DNA of 64,000 nt from Arthrobacter sp. UNC362MFTsu5.1 (GTDB lineage Bacteria; Actinomycetota; Actinomycetes; Actinomycetales; Micrococcaceae), in contig NZ_JMLE01000022.1 of assembly GCF_000685965.1 (NCBI RefSeq), positions 17,686 through 81,685 on the forward strand. The letters run 5' to 3'. Both the position numbers and the translations under genes were made by a program. The stretch's first letter is position 1, and each line of letters starts with the position of its first letter. Positions 1-7,943 of this stretch are shown here, one piece after another. The notes beneath the pieces were generated by a model, which was not told where the DNA came from, made no database searches, and was given only the letters and a program-made list of their open reading frames with translations.

Positions 1-297
1 TTAACGAAACCTTTACGCAACCCGTGACGGCCATCACCAGCCGGTGAGATGTACGTCACATTTTGGAAACCTGCCGGAAACCAGGAATTCATCCCCGGCG
101 CCGCTGTTTAACGTGCCGGAAAAACAGCTCGGCCCTGGCGGTAACACCGCCGTTGTAGCGTCGGATAACGAGCGGCTGAGGAGCCCTGAAAGCTGTCGAT
201 GCTCAATGGCTGTCTCGTTGTGTTGAATGGTCTCGTTTTGATTGGTCTCGCCGTAGTTGGCGCCTAGGAGCGCCACTTCCAGAGGAAGGCTCCCAAA
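1..297. other. Intergenic region upstream of amt
   Basis: No coding sequence is supported here; the open frames on both strands are short and lack initiation signals. The region holds a candidate nitrogen-control box (55-81, listed separately) and further TTAAC, TTTAC and GTGAC pentamers at 1-5, 12-16 and 23-27, spaced by 11 bases. It ends with the Shine-Dalgarno-like AGAGGAAGG (281-289) for amt. The end of the preceding gene lies outside the window. Confidence 0.6.
55..81 (+). promoter_or_regulatory. Candidate GlnR box upstream of amt-glnK
   Basis: GTCAC-N6-GAAAC at 55-70 matches the actinobacterial GlnR consensus (GTnAC-N6-GAAAC) at every fixed position. A second GAAAC half follows after another six bases (77-81). 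GlnR activates amt-glnK operons under nitrogen limitation in many actinobacteria, which fits the genes downstream. The match is seen directly; binding, and whether this organism uses GlnR rather than AmtR, is inference. Confidence 0.45.
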
Positions 298-1731
298 ATG
301 AACATCTCCCTACTCAGCGTGGGCATGGCAGTGGATCCCACGGCGCTGGACCCCGGCGCCACGGCGTGGATGCTGGCGGCGTCCGCCTTGGTCCTGCTGA
401 TGACTCCCGGCCTGGCGTTTTTCTACGGCGGCCTCGTGCGGATGAAATCCGTCCTGAACATCATGATGATGAGCTTCGGTGCCATGGGTGTTGTTGCCGT
501 GGTCTGGGCACTGTGGGGCTACGGGCTGGCGTTCGGCCCTGACACGATGGCCGGACTCGTCGGGGACCCCTTTGCCAACCCCGGCCTGAGTGGCCTGACC
601 AGCAGCATCGGCGGAAAAGCGCCGGGCCTCCCGGATATGGTGTTCATCGGTTTCCAGGCCACGTTCGCCATCATCACCGTCGCTCTGATCAGCGGAGCTG
701 TGGCGGAGCGGGTCAGGTTCGGGCCGTGGCTGCTGTTCGCCGCCTTGTGGGTGACCCTTGTCTACGCCCCGATCGCGCACTGGGTCTGGGGCGGCGGGCT
801 CTTCGGCGCCACCGGCATCGTGGGCAGCAAAATCTCGGCGCTCGACTTCGCCGGGGGAACCGTTGTGCACATGAATGCCGGCATCGCGGGGCTGATGCTC
901 GCCGTCGTGCTTGGAAAGCGCCTTGGATTCATGAAGGATCCCAACATCCGTCCGCACAACCTGCCGTTCGTGATGCTCGGCGCCGGGCTCCTGTGGTTCG
1001 GCTGGTTCGGCTTCAATGCGGGCTCTGAACTCGCCGCCGATGCCACCGCGGGACTGGCCTGGACCAACACCCTGCTGGCCACGAGTGCGGCACTCCTGGG
1101 CTGGCTGCTCGTCGAGCGGCTTCGGGACGGCCATGCCACCTCCCTCGGCGCCGCCTCGGGAGCCGTGGCGGGCCTGGTTGCCGTGACGCCGGCCTGCGGC
1201 TTCGTTGACCCCGTCGGCGCCATCCTGATCGGGGCGGTGGCCGGAGTGCTCTGTGCGCTCGCGGTGGGCCTCAAGTTCCGGATCGGCCTCGACGACTCCC
1301 TTGACGTAGTGGCCGTCCACTTTGTTGGCGGGCTGTGGGGGACGCTCTCGCTGGGATTCTTCGCCGTGCCGTCGGCCAAGACCGAAGGCGGGCTCTTCTA
1401 TGGCGGAGGCCTGGCGCAGTTCTGGCCCCAGTTCCTCACCGCGGTGATTGTCACAGCCTGGAGCGCCATCATGACCACGCTGATCGGTTATGCCATCCAC
1501 AAGACGATGGGCATGCGCGTAACCGAAGCCAGCGAGCGGAACGGCATTGACGTCACGGAGCATGCCGAAACCGCGTACGAGCTCCTCATGGTGGGGGGCA
1601 CCTTCCACCCCGGCGAACACCACGCCAAGGCCGCACCCGGTGGCGCAGACCCTGCCGCGGACATTCCGGCGGAACTCCCGGCGGGTGTCCCGGCGGCCAG
1701 CCAGGGCGATCGGGGCAAGGTGCGGACATGA
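298..1731 (+). CDS. amt: Ammonium transporter (Amt/MEP/Rh family)
   Basis: A 477-residue polytopic membrane protein of normal Amt length with about eleven hydrophobic segments. It carries the family signature DFAGGTVVHMNAG, with the conserved aspartate and first pore histidine. The second pore histidine is in the AVHFVGG segment. It imports ammonium across the cytoplasmic membrane. A hydrophilic Pro/Ala-rich tail of about 50 residues follows the last helix. ATG 298 is preceded by AGGAAGG about ten bases upstream. The stop overlaps the start of the PII gene (ATGA at 1728), so the two are translationally coupled. PII normally plugs the Amt pore when nitrogen is plentiful. Confidence 0.95.
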   Translation: MNISLLSVGMAVDPTALDPGATAWMLAASALVLLMTPGLAFFYGGLVRMKSVLNIMMMSFGAMGVVAVVWALWGYGLAFGPDTMAGLVGDPFANPGLSGLTSSIGGKAPGLPDMVFIGFQATFAIITVALISGAVAERVRFGPWLLFAALWVTLVYAPIAHWVWGGGLFGATGIVGSKISALDFAGGTVVHMNAGIAGLMLAVVLGKRLGFMKDPNIRPHNLPFVMLGAGLLWFGWFGFNAGSELAADATAGLAWTNTLLATSAALLGWLLVERLRDGHATSLGAASGAVAGLVAVTPACGFVDPVGAILIGAVAGVLCALAVGLKFRIGLDDSLDVVAVHFVGGLWGTLSLGFFAVPSAKTEGGLFYGGGLAQFWPQFLTAVIVTAWSAIMTTLIGYAIHKTMGMRVTEASERNGIDVTEHAETAYELLMVGGTFHPGEHHAKAAPGGADPAADIPAELPAGVPAASQGDRGKVRT

Positions 1732-2069
1732 AACTCATCACGGCCATCGTCCGGCCGGAAAAGGTTGAAACGGTCCGTGCCGCCCTGGAAGGGTTCGGCG
1801 TCAGTGGCATGACCGTCAGCCAGGCCAGCGGCTACGGGCAGCAGCGCGGTCATGTGGAGGTGTACCGCGGAACCGAATACAGCTCGGACCTGCTGCCGAA
1901 GGTCCGGGTGGAAGTCCTGGTGACCGAGGATGCCATGGACGGTGTCATGGCGGCCATCGAAGCGGGTGCCAGCACCGGCCGGTTCGGGGACGGCAAGATC
2001 TGGACCGTCTCCGTTTCCGATGCCGTCCGGGTGCGGACGGGGGAGCGGGGCGTGTCCGCGATCGACTGA
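1728..2069 (+). CDS. glnK: P-II family nitrogen regulatory protein
   Basis: A 113-residue PII signal protein of canonical length. The T-loop segment GQQRGHVEVYRGTEY keeps Tyr51, the residue modified by GlnD (adenylylated in actinobacteria). The C-terminal GKIWTVSV and RVRTGERG segments match the B and C loops that bind ATP/ADP and 2-oxoglutarate. It overlaps amt by four bases, as expected for GlnK controlling the ammonium channel. In many actinobacteria glnD follows directly; here an agmatinase gene follows, so the uridylyl/adenylyltransferase must be elsewhere. I prefer GlnK over GlnB from the amt linkage. Confidence 0.93.
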   Translation: MKLITAIVRPEKVETVRAALEGFGVSGMTVSQASGYGQQRGHVEVYRGTEYSSDLLPKVRVEVLVTEDAMDGVMAAIEAGASTGRFGDGKIWTVSVSDAVRVRTGERGVSAID

Positions 2070-2099
2070 CCTGCGCGCTGGATTGGTAAACACCTGATG

Positions 2100-2125
2100 C
2101 ACACTAGGAAACTAGCGTGTATGAT
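2100..2125 (+). promoter_or_regulatory. Imperfect palindrome next to a -10-like hexamer, upstream of the ureohydrolase gene
   Basis: CACACTAGGAAACTAGCGTG (2100-2119) is an inverted repeat: CAC/GTG outside, CTAG/CTAG inside, one mismatched pair, and a GAAA centre. It abuts TATGAT (2120-2125), a good -10 hexamer; no convincing -35 is seen. A repressor bound here would cover the promoter of the 2169-4963 operon. The site is seen directly; the operator role is inference, and no regulator gene is adjacent. Confidence 0.4.
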
Positions 2126-2168
2126 GGTTGTCACACTACCGATCCATCCTCGAAGGAGAGGCGTTCCT

Positions 2169-3272
2169 TTGGAAGAGCTGCGCATCGAGGCCAACGGCAA
2201 CCTTGGCCCCATCGATTCATCCCGCATCCCCCGCTATGCAGGGGCCGCAACCTACGCCCGCCTGCCGCGCCTGGACCAGGTGGCCAAGGCGGACATCACG
2301 GTGGTGGGAGTGCCCTTCGACTCCGGCGTCTCCTACCGCCCCGGTGCCCGCTTCGGCGCCAACCATGTGCGCGAGGCCAGCCGGCTGCTGCGCCCGTACA
2401 ACCCCGCCTGGGACGTCAGCCCCTTCGAGAATGTCCAGGTGGCGGACGCCGGCGACATGGCCGTCAACCCGTTCAACATCAACGAGGCCATCGAAACCAT
2501 CCAGCAGAATGCCCTGGACCTGACGGCCGGCGGCAGCAAGCTGGTCACCCTTGGCGGGGACCACACCATTGCCCTGCCGCTCCTCCGGGCCGCCGCTGAG
2601 CGCGCCGGCGAGCCAGTGGCCATGCTGCACTTCGATGCGCACCTGGACACCTGGGACACCTACTTCGGTGCCGAATACACCCACGGCACCCCGTTCCGCC
2701 GCGCTGTTGAGGAAGGAATCCTGGACACCGAAGCCATCAGCCACATCGGAACCCGCGGTCCGCTCTACGGCAAGAAGGACCTCGACGACGACCACCGCTT
2801 CGGCTTCGGCATCGTGACCTCCGCGGATGTCTACTACCAGGGTGTCCTGGAGACGGTGGCCAAGGTCCGGGACCGCATCGGCAACCGTCCGCTCTACATC
2901 TCCGTGGACATCGACGTCCTGGACCCCGCGCACGCGCCGGGTACGGGCACGCCGGAGGCCGGCGGCATCACCAGCCGTGAACTGCTGGAGATCATCCGCG
3001 GCTTCCGCGGCATGAACCTCGTCGGTGCGGACATTGTTGAAGTGGCGCCGGCCTACGACCACGCAGAAATCACCGGGGTGGCTGCCAGCCACGTCGCCTA
3101 CGAGCTGGTTACCCTCATGGCGGACTCCGCCGTCGAAGGCAACAGGTTCGGCGCGGCCAACGGCTACGCCGCCCAGGCCCTCGGGCAGGAGAAGAGGCAC
3201 CAGGCCGGCTTCGCCGCCGCTGCCCAGTCCGCCGGAATCATCCGACCGGCCGTCGAGGAGTTCTCCAAGTGA
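2169..3272 (+). CDS. speB: Agmatinase-family ureohydrolase
   Basis: A 367-residue ureohydrolase that splits urea from agmatine or a related guanidino compound. The binuclear manganese site is complete: GGDHT near residue 128, HFDAHLDTWD near 153 and SVDIDVLDP near 244. I chose TTG 2169 because AAGGAG (2153-2158) lies ten bases upstream; an in-frame ATG at 2097 has no ribosome site and sits before the promoter-like region. Its stop overlaps the GTG start of the thiamine-diphosphate enzyme. Guanidinobutyrase, guanidinopropionase and related enzymes share these motifs, so the exact substrate is open. Confidence 0.88.
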   Translation: MEELRIEANGNLGPIDSSRIPRYAGAATYARLPRLDQVAKADITVVGVPFDSGVSYRPGARFGANHVREASRLLRPYNPAWDVSPFENVQVADAGDMAVNPFNINEAIETIQQNALDLTAGGSKLVTLGGDHTIALPLLRAAAERAGEPVAMLHFDAHLDTWDTYFGAEYTHGTPFRRAVEEGILDTEAISHIGTRGPLYGKKDLDDDHRFGFGIVTSADVYYQGVLETVAKVRDRIGNRPLYISVDIDVLDPAHAPGTGTPEAGGITSRELLEIIRGFRGMNLVGADIVEVAPAYDHAEITGVAASHVAYELVTLMADSAVEGNRFGAANGYAAQALGQEKRHQAGFAAAAQSAGIIRPAVEEFSK

Positions 3273-4963
3273 TCGATTTTGATCCGGGCGCGGCGGCCGC
3301 CACCGGCGTCCGCAACGGCGGGGATCTCGTCGTCGAAACCCTCGAAGCGCTGGGCGCCAAGACGGTCTTCGGCATCCCGGGCCAGCACGCGCTGGGCCTC
3401 TTTGATGCCATGGGCCGGGGAAACCTGCACTTCGTCTCCTCCCGCGTGGAAAACAATTCCGCGTTCGCGGCCGACGGCTACTCCCGCGCCACGGGCGAAG
3501 TGGGCGTGCTGTTCCTGTCCACCGGTCCCGGTGCGCTGACGTCCCTGGCCGGGCTGCAGGAAGCCTATGCCACGGGTGTGCCCATGGTGGTGGTGGCCAG
3601 CCAGATTCCGCTGGACGGCCTGGGCGCACGCCGCAAGGGCATGCTGCACCAGCTCGACGACCAGAAGGCCTCGGCCGCCAACGTCACCAAGAGCCAGCGC
3701 CTGATCCAGCACGCGTCCGGCATCCCCTCGGCCATCCAGGATGCCTGGACCGAGGCGATTTCCTCCCCGCAGGGACCTGTCTGGCTGGAGATCCCGCAAA
3801 ACGTGCTCCTGGATCCCATCATGGTCCCGCCGGTTGAAGACGCCCTTGCCGAAGCGGCGGACAACCCGCCGCGTGTGGAACTGGTCCGCGAGGCAGTGAA
3901 ATGGCTGTCGACGGCGGAACGTCCGGCGATCATCGCCGGCGGCGGGACGCGCCGCGGCCGGGCGGAGAAGTCACTGCTGTCCATCGCGGAAAAGCTGCGC
4001 GCACCGGTGATCTGCACTCCCGGCGGCAACGGCGCCTTCCCGTGGAACCACGAGTTGTCGCTGCAGTCCTGGATCGAGGACCGGTACATGACGGACCTGC
4101 TCGAGGACGCGGACGTGCTGATTGTCATCGGCTCCTCCCTCGGCGAAGTCACGTCCAACTACTTCACGTTCGAACCGCGCGGCCGGATCATCCAGATCGA
4201 CGCCGAACCCCGGGTCCTGGAGTCCAACCGGCCCGGCCTGGGCATCCGTGCCGACGCCGGACAGGCCCTCGCTGCGCTGGACGCCGCGCTGACCGAACCG
4301 CACGGGGAACGGGCCGACTGGCACGGCACCTCACCGGAAGCGCTGGTCAAGGAATCCCTGGCCAAGGTCAAGGCCCGGCTGGAGTCCCAGGACCTCGGCA
4401 AGGAACTGAAATTCATGGCCGACATCCGGGAAGCCGTCCCCGCGGACATGCAGACCTTCTGGGACATGACCATCTCCGCGTACTGGGCCTGGAGCTGCTG
4501 GGACGCCCGCGAGGGGCAGTTCCATTCCGCCCAGGGCGCCGGCGGGCTGGGCTTCGGCTTCCCCGCGGCCATCGGCGGGGCCGTGGGACTGGAGACCACG
4601 GGAAGGTCCGGCCGGTCAGCCCGTGTCCTTGCTGTTTCCGGTGACGGTTCGGCCATGTACTCCATTTCCGAACTAGCCACGGCCAAGCAGCACAACGTCC
4701 CGGTCACCTGGCTGATCGTGGACGACGGCGGATACGGCATCCTGCGCGAATACATGGTGGGCGCCTTCGGCAAGGCCACCGCAACGGAACTGGCCCGGCC
4801 CGACTTCGTCAAACTCGCCGAAGCGTTCGGTGTCCCGGCCGTCCGGGTGACCCCGGAGAACGTGGGGGACGCACTGAAGGCGGGCTTCGCCGCGGAGGGG
4901 CCCAACGTCGTCGTCGTCGAAACCCTGCTCAAGATGTTCGGCCCCACCCACCTGGGCGTCTAA
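3269..4963 (+). CDS. Thiamine-diphosphate-dependent enzyme (acetolactate synthase / benzoylformate decarboxylase-like)
   Basis: A 564-residue three-domain ThDP enzyme. The N-terminal pyrimidine-binding domain has the activating glutamate in SRVENNSAFAADGYSRATG. The C-terminal domain has the cofactor motif GDGS near residue 457. The motif's usual Asn-Asn end is replaced by DDGGYG, as in several decarboxylase branches. The GTG start overlaps the agmatinase stop (GTGA, 3269-3272), so the two are translationally coupled and probably act on one pathway. A reasonable inference is decarboxylation or carboligation of a 2-oxo acid from guanidino-compound breakdown; it is not a confident acetolactate synthase, and no small subunit gene is near. 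Confidence 0.8.
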   Translation: MIDFDPGAAAATGVRNGGDLVVETLEALGAKTVFGIPGQHALGLFDAMGRGNLHFVSSRVENNSAFAADGYSRATGEVGVLFLSTGPGALTSLAGLQEAYATGVPMVVVASQIPLDGLGARRKGMLHQLDDQKASAANVTKSQRLIQHASGIPSAIQDAWTEAISSPQGPVWLEIPQNVLLDPIMVPPVEDALAEAADNPPRVELVREAVKWLSTAERPAIIAGGGTRRGRAEKSLLSIAEKLRAPVICTPGGNGAFPWNHELSLQSWIEDRYMTDLLEDADVLIVIGSSLGEVTSNYFTFEPRGRIIQIDAEPRVLESNRPGLGIRADAGQALAALDAALTEPHGERADWHGTSPEALVKESLAKVKARLESQDLGKELKFMADIREAVPADMQTFWDMTISAYWAWSCWDAREGQFHSAQGAGGLGFGFPAAIGGAVGLETTGRSGRSARVLAVSGDGSAMYSISELATAKQHNVPVTWLIVDDGGYGILREYMVGAFGKATATELARPDFVKLAEAFGVPAVRVTPENVGDALKAGFAAEGPNVVVVETLLKMFGPTHLGV

Positions 4964-4978
4964 GCAGCAGGCCCCAAC

Positions 4979-5024
4979 CCAGCCAGCACCACCAGCCAGC
5001 ACCACCACTAGCCAGCACCACCAC
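4979..5024. repeat. Short tandem repeat (AGCCAGCACCACC units)
   Basis: Three copies of AGCCAGCACCACC separated by nought to three bases follow the stop of the ThDP enzyme gene. They lie immediately before the long hairpin at 5027-5083. No coding role is apparent. Confidence 0.7.
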
Positions 5025-5026
5025 AT

Positions 5027-5083
5027 AGCGCGAACGTACAGTTGAGGCCCCAAAAGCGGGGGCCTCAACTGTACGTTCGCGCT
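5027..5083. terminator. Long perfect hairpin between the ThDP enzyme and marR genes
   Basis: Two 25-base arms (5027-5051 and 5059-5083) are perfectly complementary around a seven-base loop, starting AGCGCGAACGTACAG and ending CTGTACGTTCGCGCT. No long T-run follows, so it may be an intrinsic terminator, a bidirectional one, or a dispersed palindromic element. The stem is far longer than an ordinary terminator needs. Confidence 0.65.
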
Positions 5084-5137
5084 TGGCGTTTAAGGTGCCG
5101 CTTGCCCCGGCCGCACCGGCCGCTCGCTGGTTAGTTT

Positions 5138-5173
5138 CCCAAAGCAACCATTTTCGGATATAGTTGCTTAGGG
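5138..5173. promoter_or_regulatory. Inverted repeat upstream of marR (candidate autoregulatory operator)
   Basis: CCCAAAGCAAC and GTTGCTTAGGG are inverted copies with one mismatched pair, separated by 14 bases. The site ends about 20 bases before the marR start. MarR proteins commonly bind such palindromes in their own promoters, so this is a natural operator for the marR-transporter operon. The role is inferred from position. Confidence 0.5.
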
Positions 5174-5194
5174 CAAGCAAAGGGGTTATTCGCC

Positions 5195-5674
5195 ATGGCA
5201 GTCGCACCAGAAACCGCAGCCGATCTCGTGTACCAGATCTTCGACCTCCAACGGGCTGTCCGCTGCGTCGCCATCTCCAGCACGCGCGGGCAGGACACCG
5301 GGGTGGCGCTCCAGGGCGTCCTGCGGTTCGTGGGGGAGGGGGAGTCCCGGGCCACGAAGCTTGCCGCCAGGCTCGGCGTCAGCGCTCCCGTCCTGAGCCG
5401 GCATATCGCCGATCTGGAAGAGCAGGGCCTGGTGGTCCGCCGTCCGGATCCTGAGGACGGGCGTGCCCAGCTGGTGGCGCTCTCGGAAGCGGGGGAGGGC
5501 AAGCTGCACGAAATAGAACAGCAGCGCACGGCAACGCTTCAGGGCTACCTGCAGGACTGGAGCCAGTTCGACGCCGAGGAGACCGCGAAAATCCTGAAAA
5601 AACTTGCTGAATCCCTCAGGGACTCAGCCCGGGCAACGACGGCCGGATCCACCGAAACAATTCCAACCGTTTAA
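5195..5674 (+). CDS. MarR family transcriptional regulator
   Basis: A 159-residue winged-helix protein of usual MarR length. The recognition region reads AARLGVSAPVLSRHIADLEEQGLVVRR, followed by the wing DPEDGRAQLVALSEAG. Long helices at both ends would form the dimer interface. It sits directly upstream of a DHA2-family exporter, and its stop codon is part of that gene's ribosome site region, so it very likely represses the exporter and itself in response to a small toxic ligand. The ATG is at 5195; an inverted repeat just upstream is the candidate operator. Confidence 0.9.
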   Translation: MAVAPETAADLVYQIFDLQRAVRCVAISSTRGQDTGVALQGVLRFVGEGESRATKLAARLGVSAPVLSRHIADLEEQGLVVRRPDPEDGRAQLVALSEAGEGKLHEIEQQRTATLQGYLQDWSQFDAEETAKILKKLAESLRDSARATTAGSTETIPTV

Positions 5675-5684
5675 GGAGCTGCAC

Positions 5685-7826
5685 ATGGCCAGCCACGCTA
5701 CAGCCACCGGTCCGTCCCGGGCCCTGTCCACGACACCAACACCATCGCAGCCGTCGGCACCGGCGCCCCAAGCGGCGATGAGCCACCGCCAGATCATGGA
5801 GGCCCTCACCGGCCTGCTGGCCGCATTCTTTACCGCCATCATCAGCAGCACCATCGTCGCGAATGCGCTGCCCACCATCATGTCCGAGCTCAAGGGCACC
5901 CAGACGGACTTCGCCTGGGTCATCACGGCGGCCCTGCTGGCCAACGCGGCCACCACACCGATCTGGGGAAAGCTCGCCGACCTCTTCGACAAGAAAGTGC
6001 TCGTCCAGCTGAGCATTGTGATCTTCGTGGCCGGTTCCGTCATGGCGGGCCTGTCCGAAACGATCCCGCTCCTCTTGACTGCCCGCGTCATCCAGGGTGT
6101 CGCCATGGGCGGCCTGACGGCTTTGGCGCAGGCCATCATCGGCTCCATCATCCCGCCCCGCGACCGCGGCAAGTACTCCGGTTACATGGGCGGCGTGATG
6201 GCCGTGGGTACCGCCGGCGGCCCGCTGCTGGGCGGATTCATCGTGGACAGTCCGCTCGGCTGGCGCTGGACCTTCTTCGTCTGCGTACCGTTGGCCGTCA
6301 TCGCCCTGATACTGCTGCAGATCACGCTGAAGCTACCCCACGTCAAACGCCACGCGAAGATCGACTGGCTCGGGTCCATCCTGCTCACCTCCGGCGTCAG
6401 CCTGCTCCTGATCTGGGTGTCCTTCGCCGGCAACCCGGACTACTACGACTGGTGGTCCTGGCAGACAGCGGCCATGGTGGGCGGCGGCGTACTGCTCCTG
6501 GCCCTCCTGGTCGTCGTCGAATCCAGGGTGGAGCAGCCCATCATCCCGCTCAAGATCATCAGCGAACGCACCACGGCCCTGGCCATCCTGGCCTCCGTCG
6601 CAGTGGGCGTCGGCATGTTCGGATCCTCCGCCTTCCTGGGCCAGTACTTCCAGGTGGCCCGCGGGGCCACCCCCACCGAAGCCGGCCTGCTGACACTGCC
6701 CATGATCGCCGGCAACCTGATCGGCTCGGTACTGTCCGGCCAGCTGATCAGCCGGACCGGCAAATGGAAGCGCTACCTGATTGCCGGTTCCATCCTGTTG
6801 ATCGGCGGCCTGGGACTGGCCGGCACCATCGACCACACCACCGAACTCTGGCTCACCGGCGTCTACACCGCAGTCCTTGGCCTGGGCCTCGGCCTGCTGA
6901 TGCAGAACCTCGTGCTGGCGGTGCAGAACACCGTCCGCGCCACGGACATCGGCACTGCCAGCGCCTCCGTGGCATTCTTCCGCTCGGTGGGCGGCGCGAT
7001 CGGCGTGTCGGTGCTCGGCGCCGTCCTGGCCAACCGTGTCAAGGAACTGGCTGCCGAAGGCCTCGCCGCCGCCGGGATTCCTGTTACGGGCGGATCAGCC
7101 GGTGCCAGCATGGACCTTCAGGACATGCCCGCCCCGGTCCGGGACATCATGCGGGCGGCCTACGGCGACGCGACGGCCGAGATCTTCCTGATCTCCGCGG
7201 CCATCGGCATCATTGCCCTGGTTGCCATCCTGTTCATCAAGGAGCAGCCGCTGCGCCGCACCGTGGACATCGTGCCGGCAGCAACCGCGGCCAACGCCGC
7301 TGGGAGCAAAGCCCCTGAGGCCAACGCCTCTGAGGCCAACGCCCCTGTTGCCAATGCCGAGCCGGGCACGGCAGGCGGGCCCGGAATCGTGGACCTGGAC
7401 CGGGAGTTCATCGAGGTCCTGAGCAGGCAGCGCGCCCAGGAATCCCGGTTCCCCGACGCCGCACGCCTGGACCGAGACGTTACTCGCGACGAGCACGGCC
7501 TCCGCGGCGGCGACACCCCGGCGGCAGGCAGGGAAGGCTTCCGGGAGCGTTCCCGGACCATGGTGGCGGACCCGCGGCCTGAAGCTGCCGACGTCTTCCC
7601 GCTCCTCCTGCAGACCCAGCAGTTGCTGGCGGAGCAGCAGCTCCAGCTGGCAGAGGCATTGCGGGCCGTCCACGAGCAGTCGGCGGAGCAGCGTGAGATC
7701 GCTGCCGAACAGTCACGCATCAGCGAGCAGCTCACCACCCTGCGGCGGCAGCTTGCCAAGGAGCGGAAGCTGCAGCGGGCGGCGGCGGACTACATCGCAA
7801 CGCACGGGCGGCACCGGAGCGAGTAG
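5685..7826 (+). CDS. DHA2-family MFS drug exporter with coiled-coil C-terminal extension
   Basis: A 713-residue MFS permease. About fourteen membrane helices occupy residues 40-530, with a motif-A-like loop GKLADLFDKK and motif C-like GTAGGPLLGGFI, as in EmrB/QacA-type proton antiporters. Typical members have 480-550 residues. This one carries about 190 extra cytoplasmic residues: an Ala/Asn-rich linker with degenerate AxANAxE repeats, then a Gln/Glu/Arg-rich segment predicted to form a coiled coil. ATG 5685 follows AAGGAG (5673-5678) that overlaps the marR stop, so an upstream extension of the frame is not used. Probably a MarR-controlled multidrug exporter. Confidence 0.88.
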   Translation: MASHATATGPSRALSTTPTPSQPSAPAPQAAMSHRQIMEALTGLLAAFFTAIISSTIVANALPTIMSELKGTQTDFAWVITAALLANAATTPIWGKLADLFDKKVLVQLSIVIFVAGSVMAGLSETIPLLLTARVIQGVAMGGLTALAQAIIGSIIPPRDRGKYSGYMGGVMAVGTAGGPLLGGFIVDSPLGWRWTFFVCVPLAVIALILLQITLKLPHVKRHAKIDWLGSILLTSGVSLLLIWVSFAGNPDYYDWWSWQTAAMVGGGVLLLALLVVVESRVEQPIIPLKIISERTTALAILASVAVGVGMFGSSAFLGQYFQVARGATPTEAGLLTLPMIAGNLIGSVLSGQLISRTGKWKRYLIAGSILLIGGLGLAGTIDHTTELWLTGVYTAVLGLGLGLLMQNLVLAVQNTVRATDIGTASASVAFFRSVGGAIGVSVLGAVLANRVKELAAEGLAAAGIPVTGGSAGASMDLQDMPAPVRDIMRAAYGDATAEIFLISAAIGIIALVAILFIKEQPLRRTVDIVPAATAANAAGSKAPEANASEANAPVANAEPGTAGGPGIVDLDREFIEVLSRQRAQESRFPDAARLDRDVTRDEHGLRGGDTPAAGREGFRERSRTMVADPRPEAADVFPLLLQTQQLLAEQQLQLAEALRAVHEQSAEQREIAAEQSRISEQLTTLRRQLAKERKLQRAAADYIATHGRHRSE

Positions 7827-7845
7827 CAGCAGCCACTAACGTCCG

Positions 7846-7878
7846 ACGGCGACGGCGGCTGAGTGCCGCCGTCGCCGT
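7846..7878. terminator. Bidirectional terminator hairpin
   Basis: ACGGCGACGGCGGC (7846-7859) and GCCGCCGTCGCCGT (7865-7878) form a perfect 14-base-pair stem with a TGAGT loop. It lies between the exporter gene and the convergent sortase gene and could terminate both. Confidence 0.7.
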
Positions 7879-7922
7879 TGCGATGTGGTTGCCATGCCGT
7901 CGTCGTCAGGGCTCAGGATTCA

Positions 7923-7943
7923 GGCTCAGGGCTCAGGGCTCAG
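7923..7943. repeat. Tandem heptamer GGCTCAG x3 across the sortase stop
   Basis: Three exact GGCTCAG units, with degenerate copies just before, run through the sortase stop codon (TCA at 7940-7942 read on the minus strand). Copy-number changes would alter the sequence around the C-terminus. Confidence 0.7.

Noticed and set aside
310..1623. Long open frame antisense to amt
   Set aside because: It is a by-product of strong GC3 bias; Arg/His/Gly-rich, no ribosome site, and the opposite strand encodes a full Amt.
2217..3629. 470-codon frame antisense to agmatinase and ThDP enzyme genes
   Set aside because: Composition typical of an antisense shadow, while the sense strand has intact catalytic motifs.
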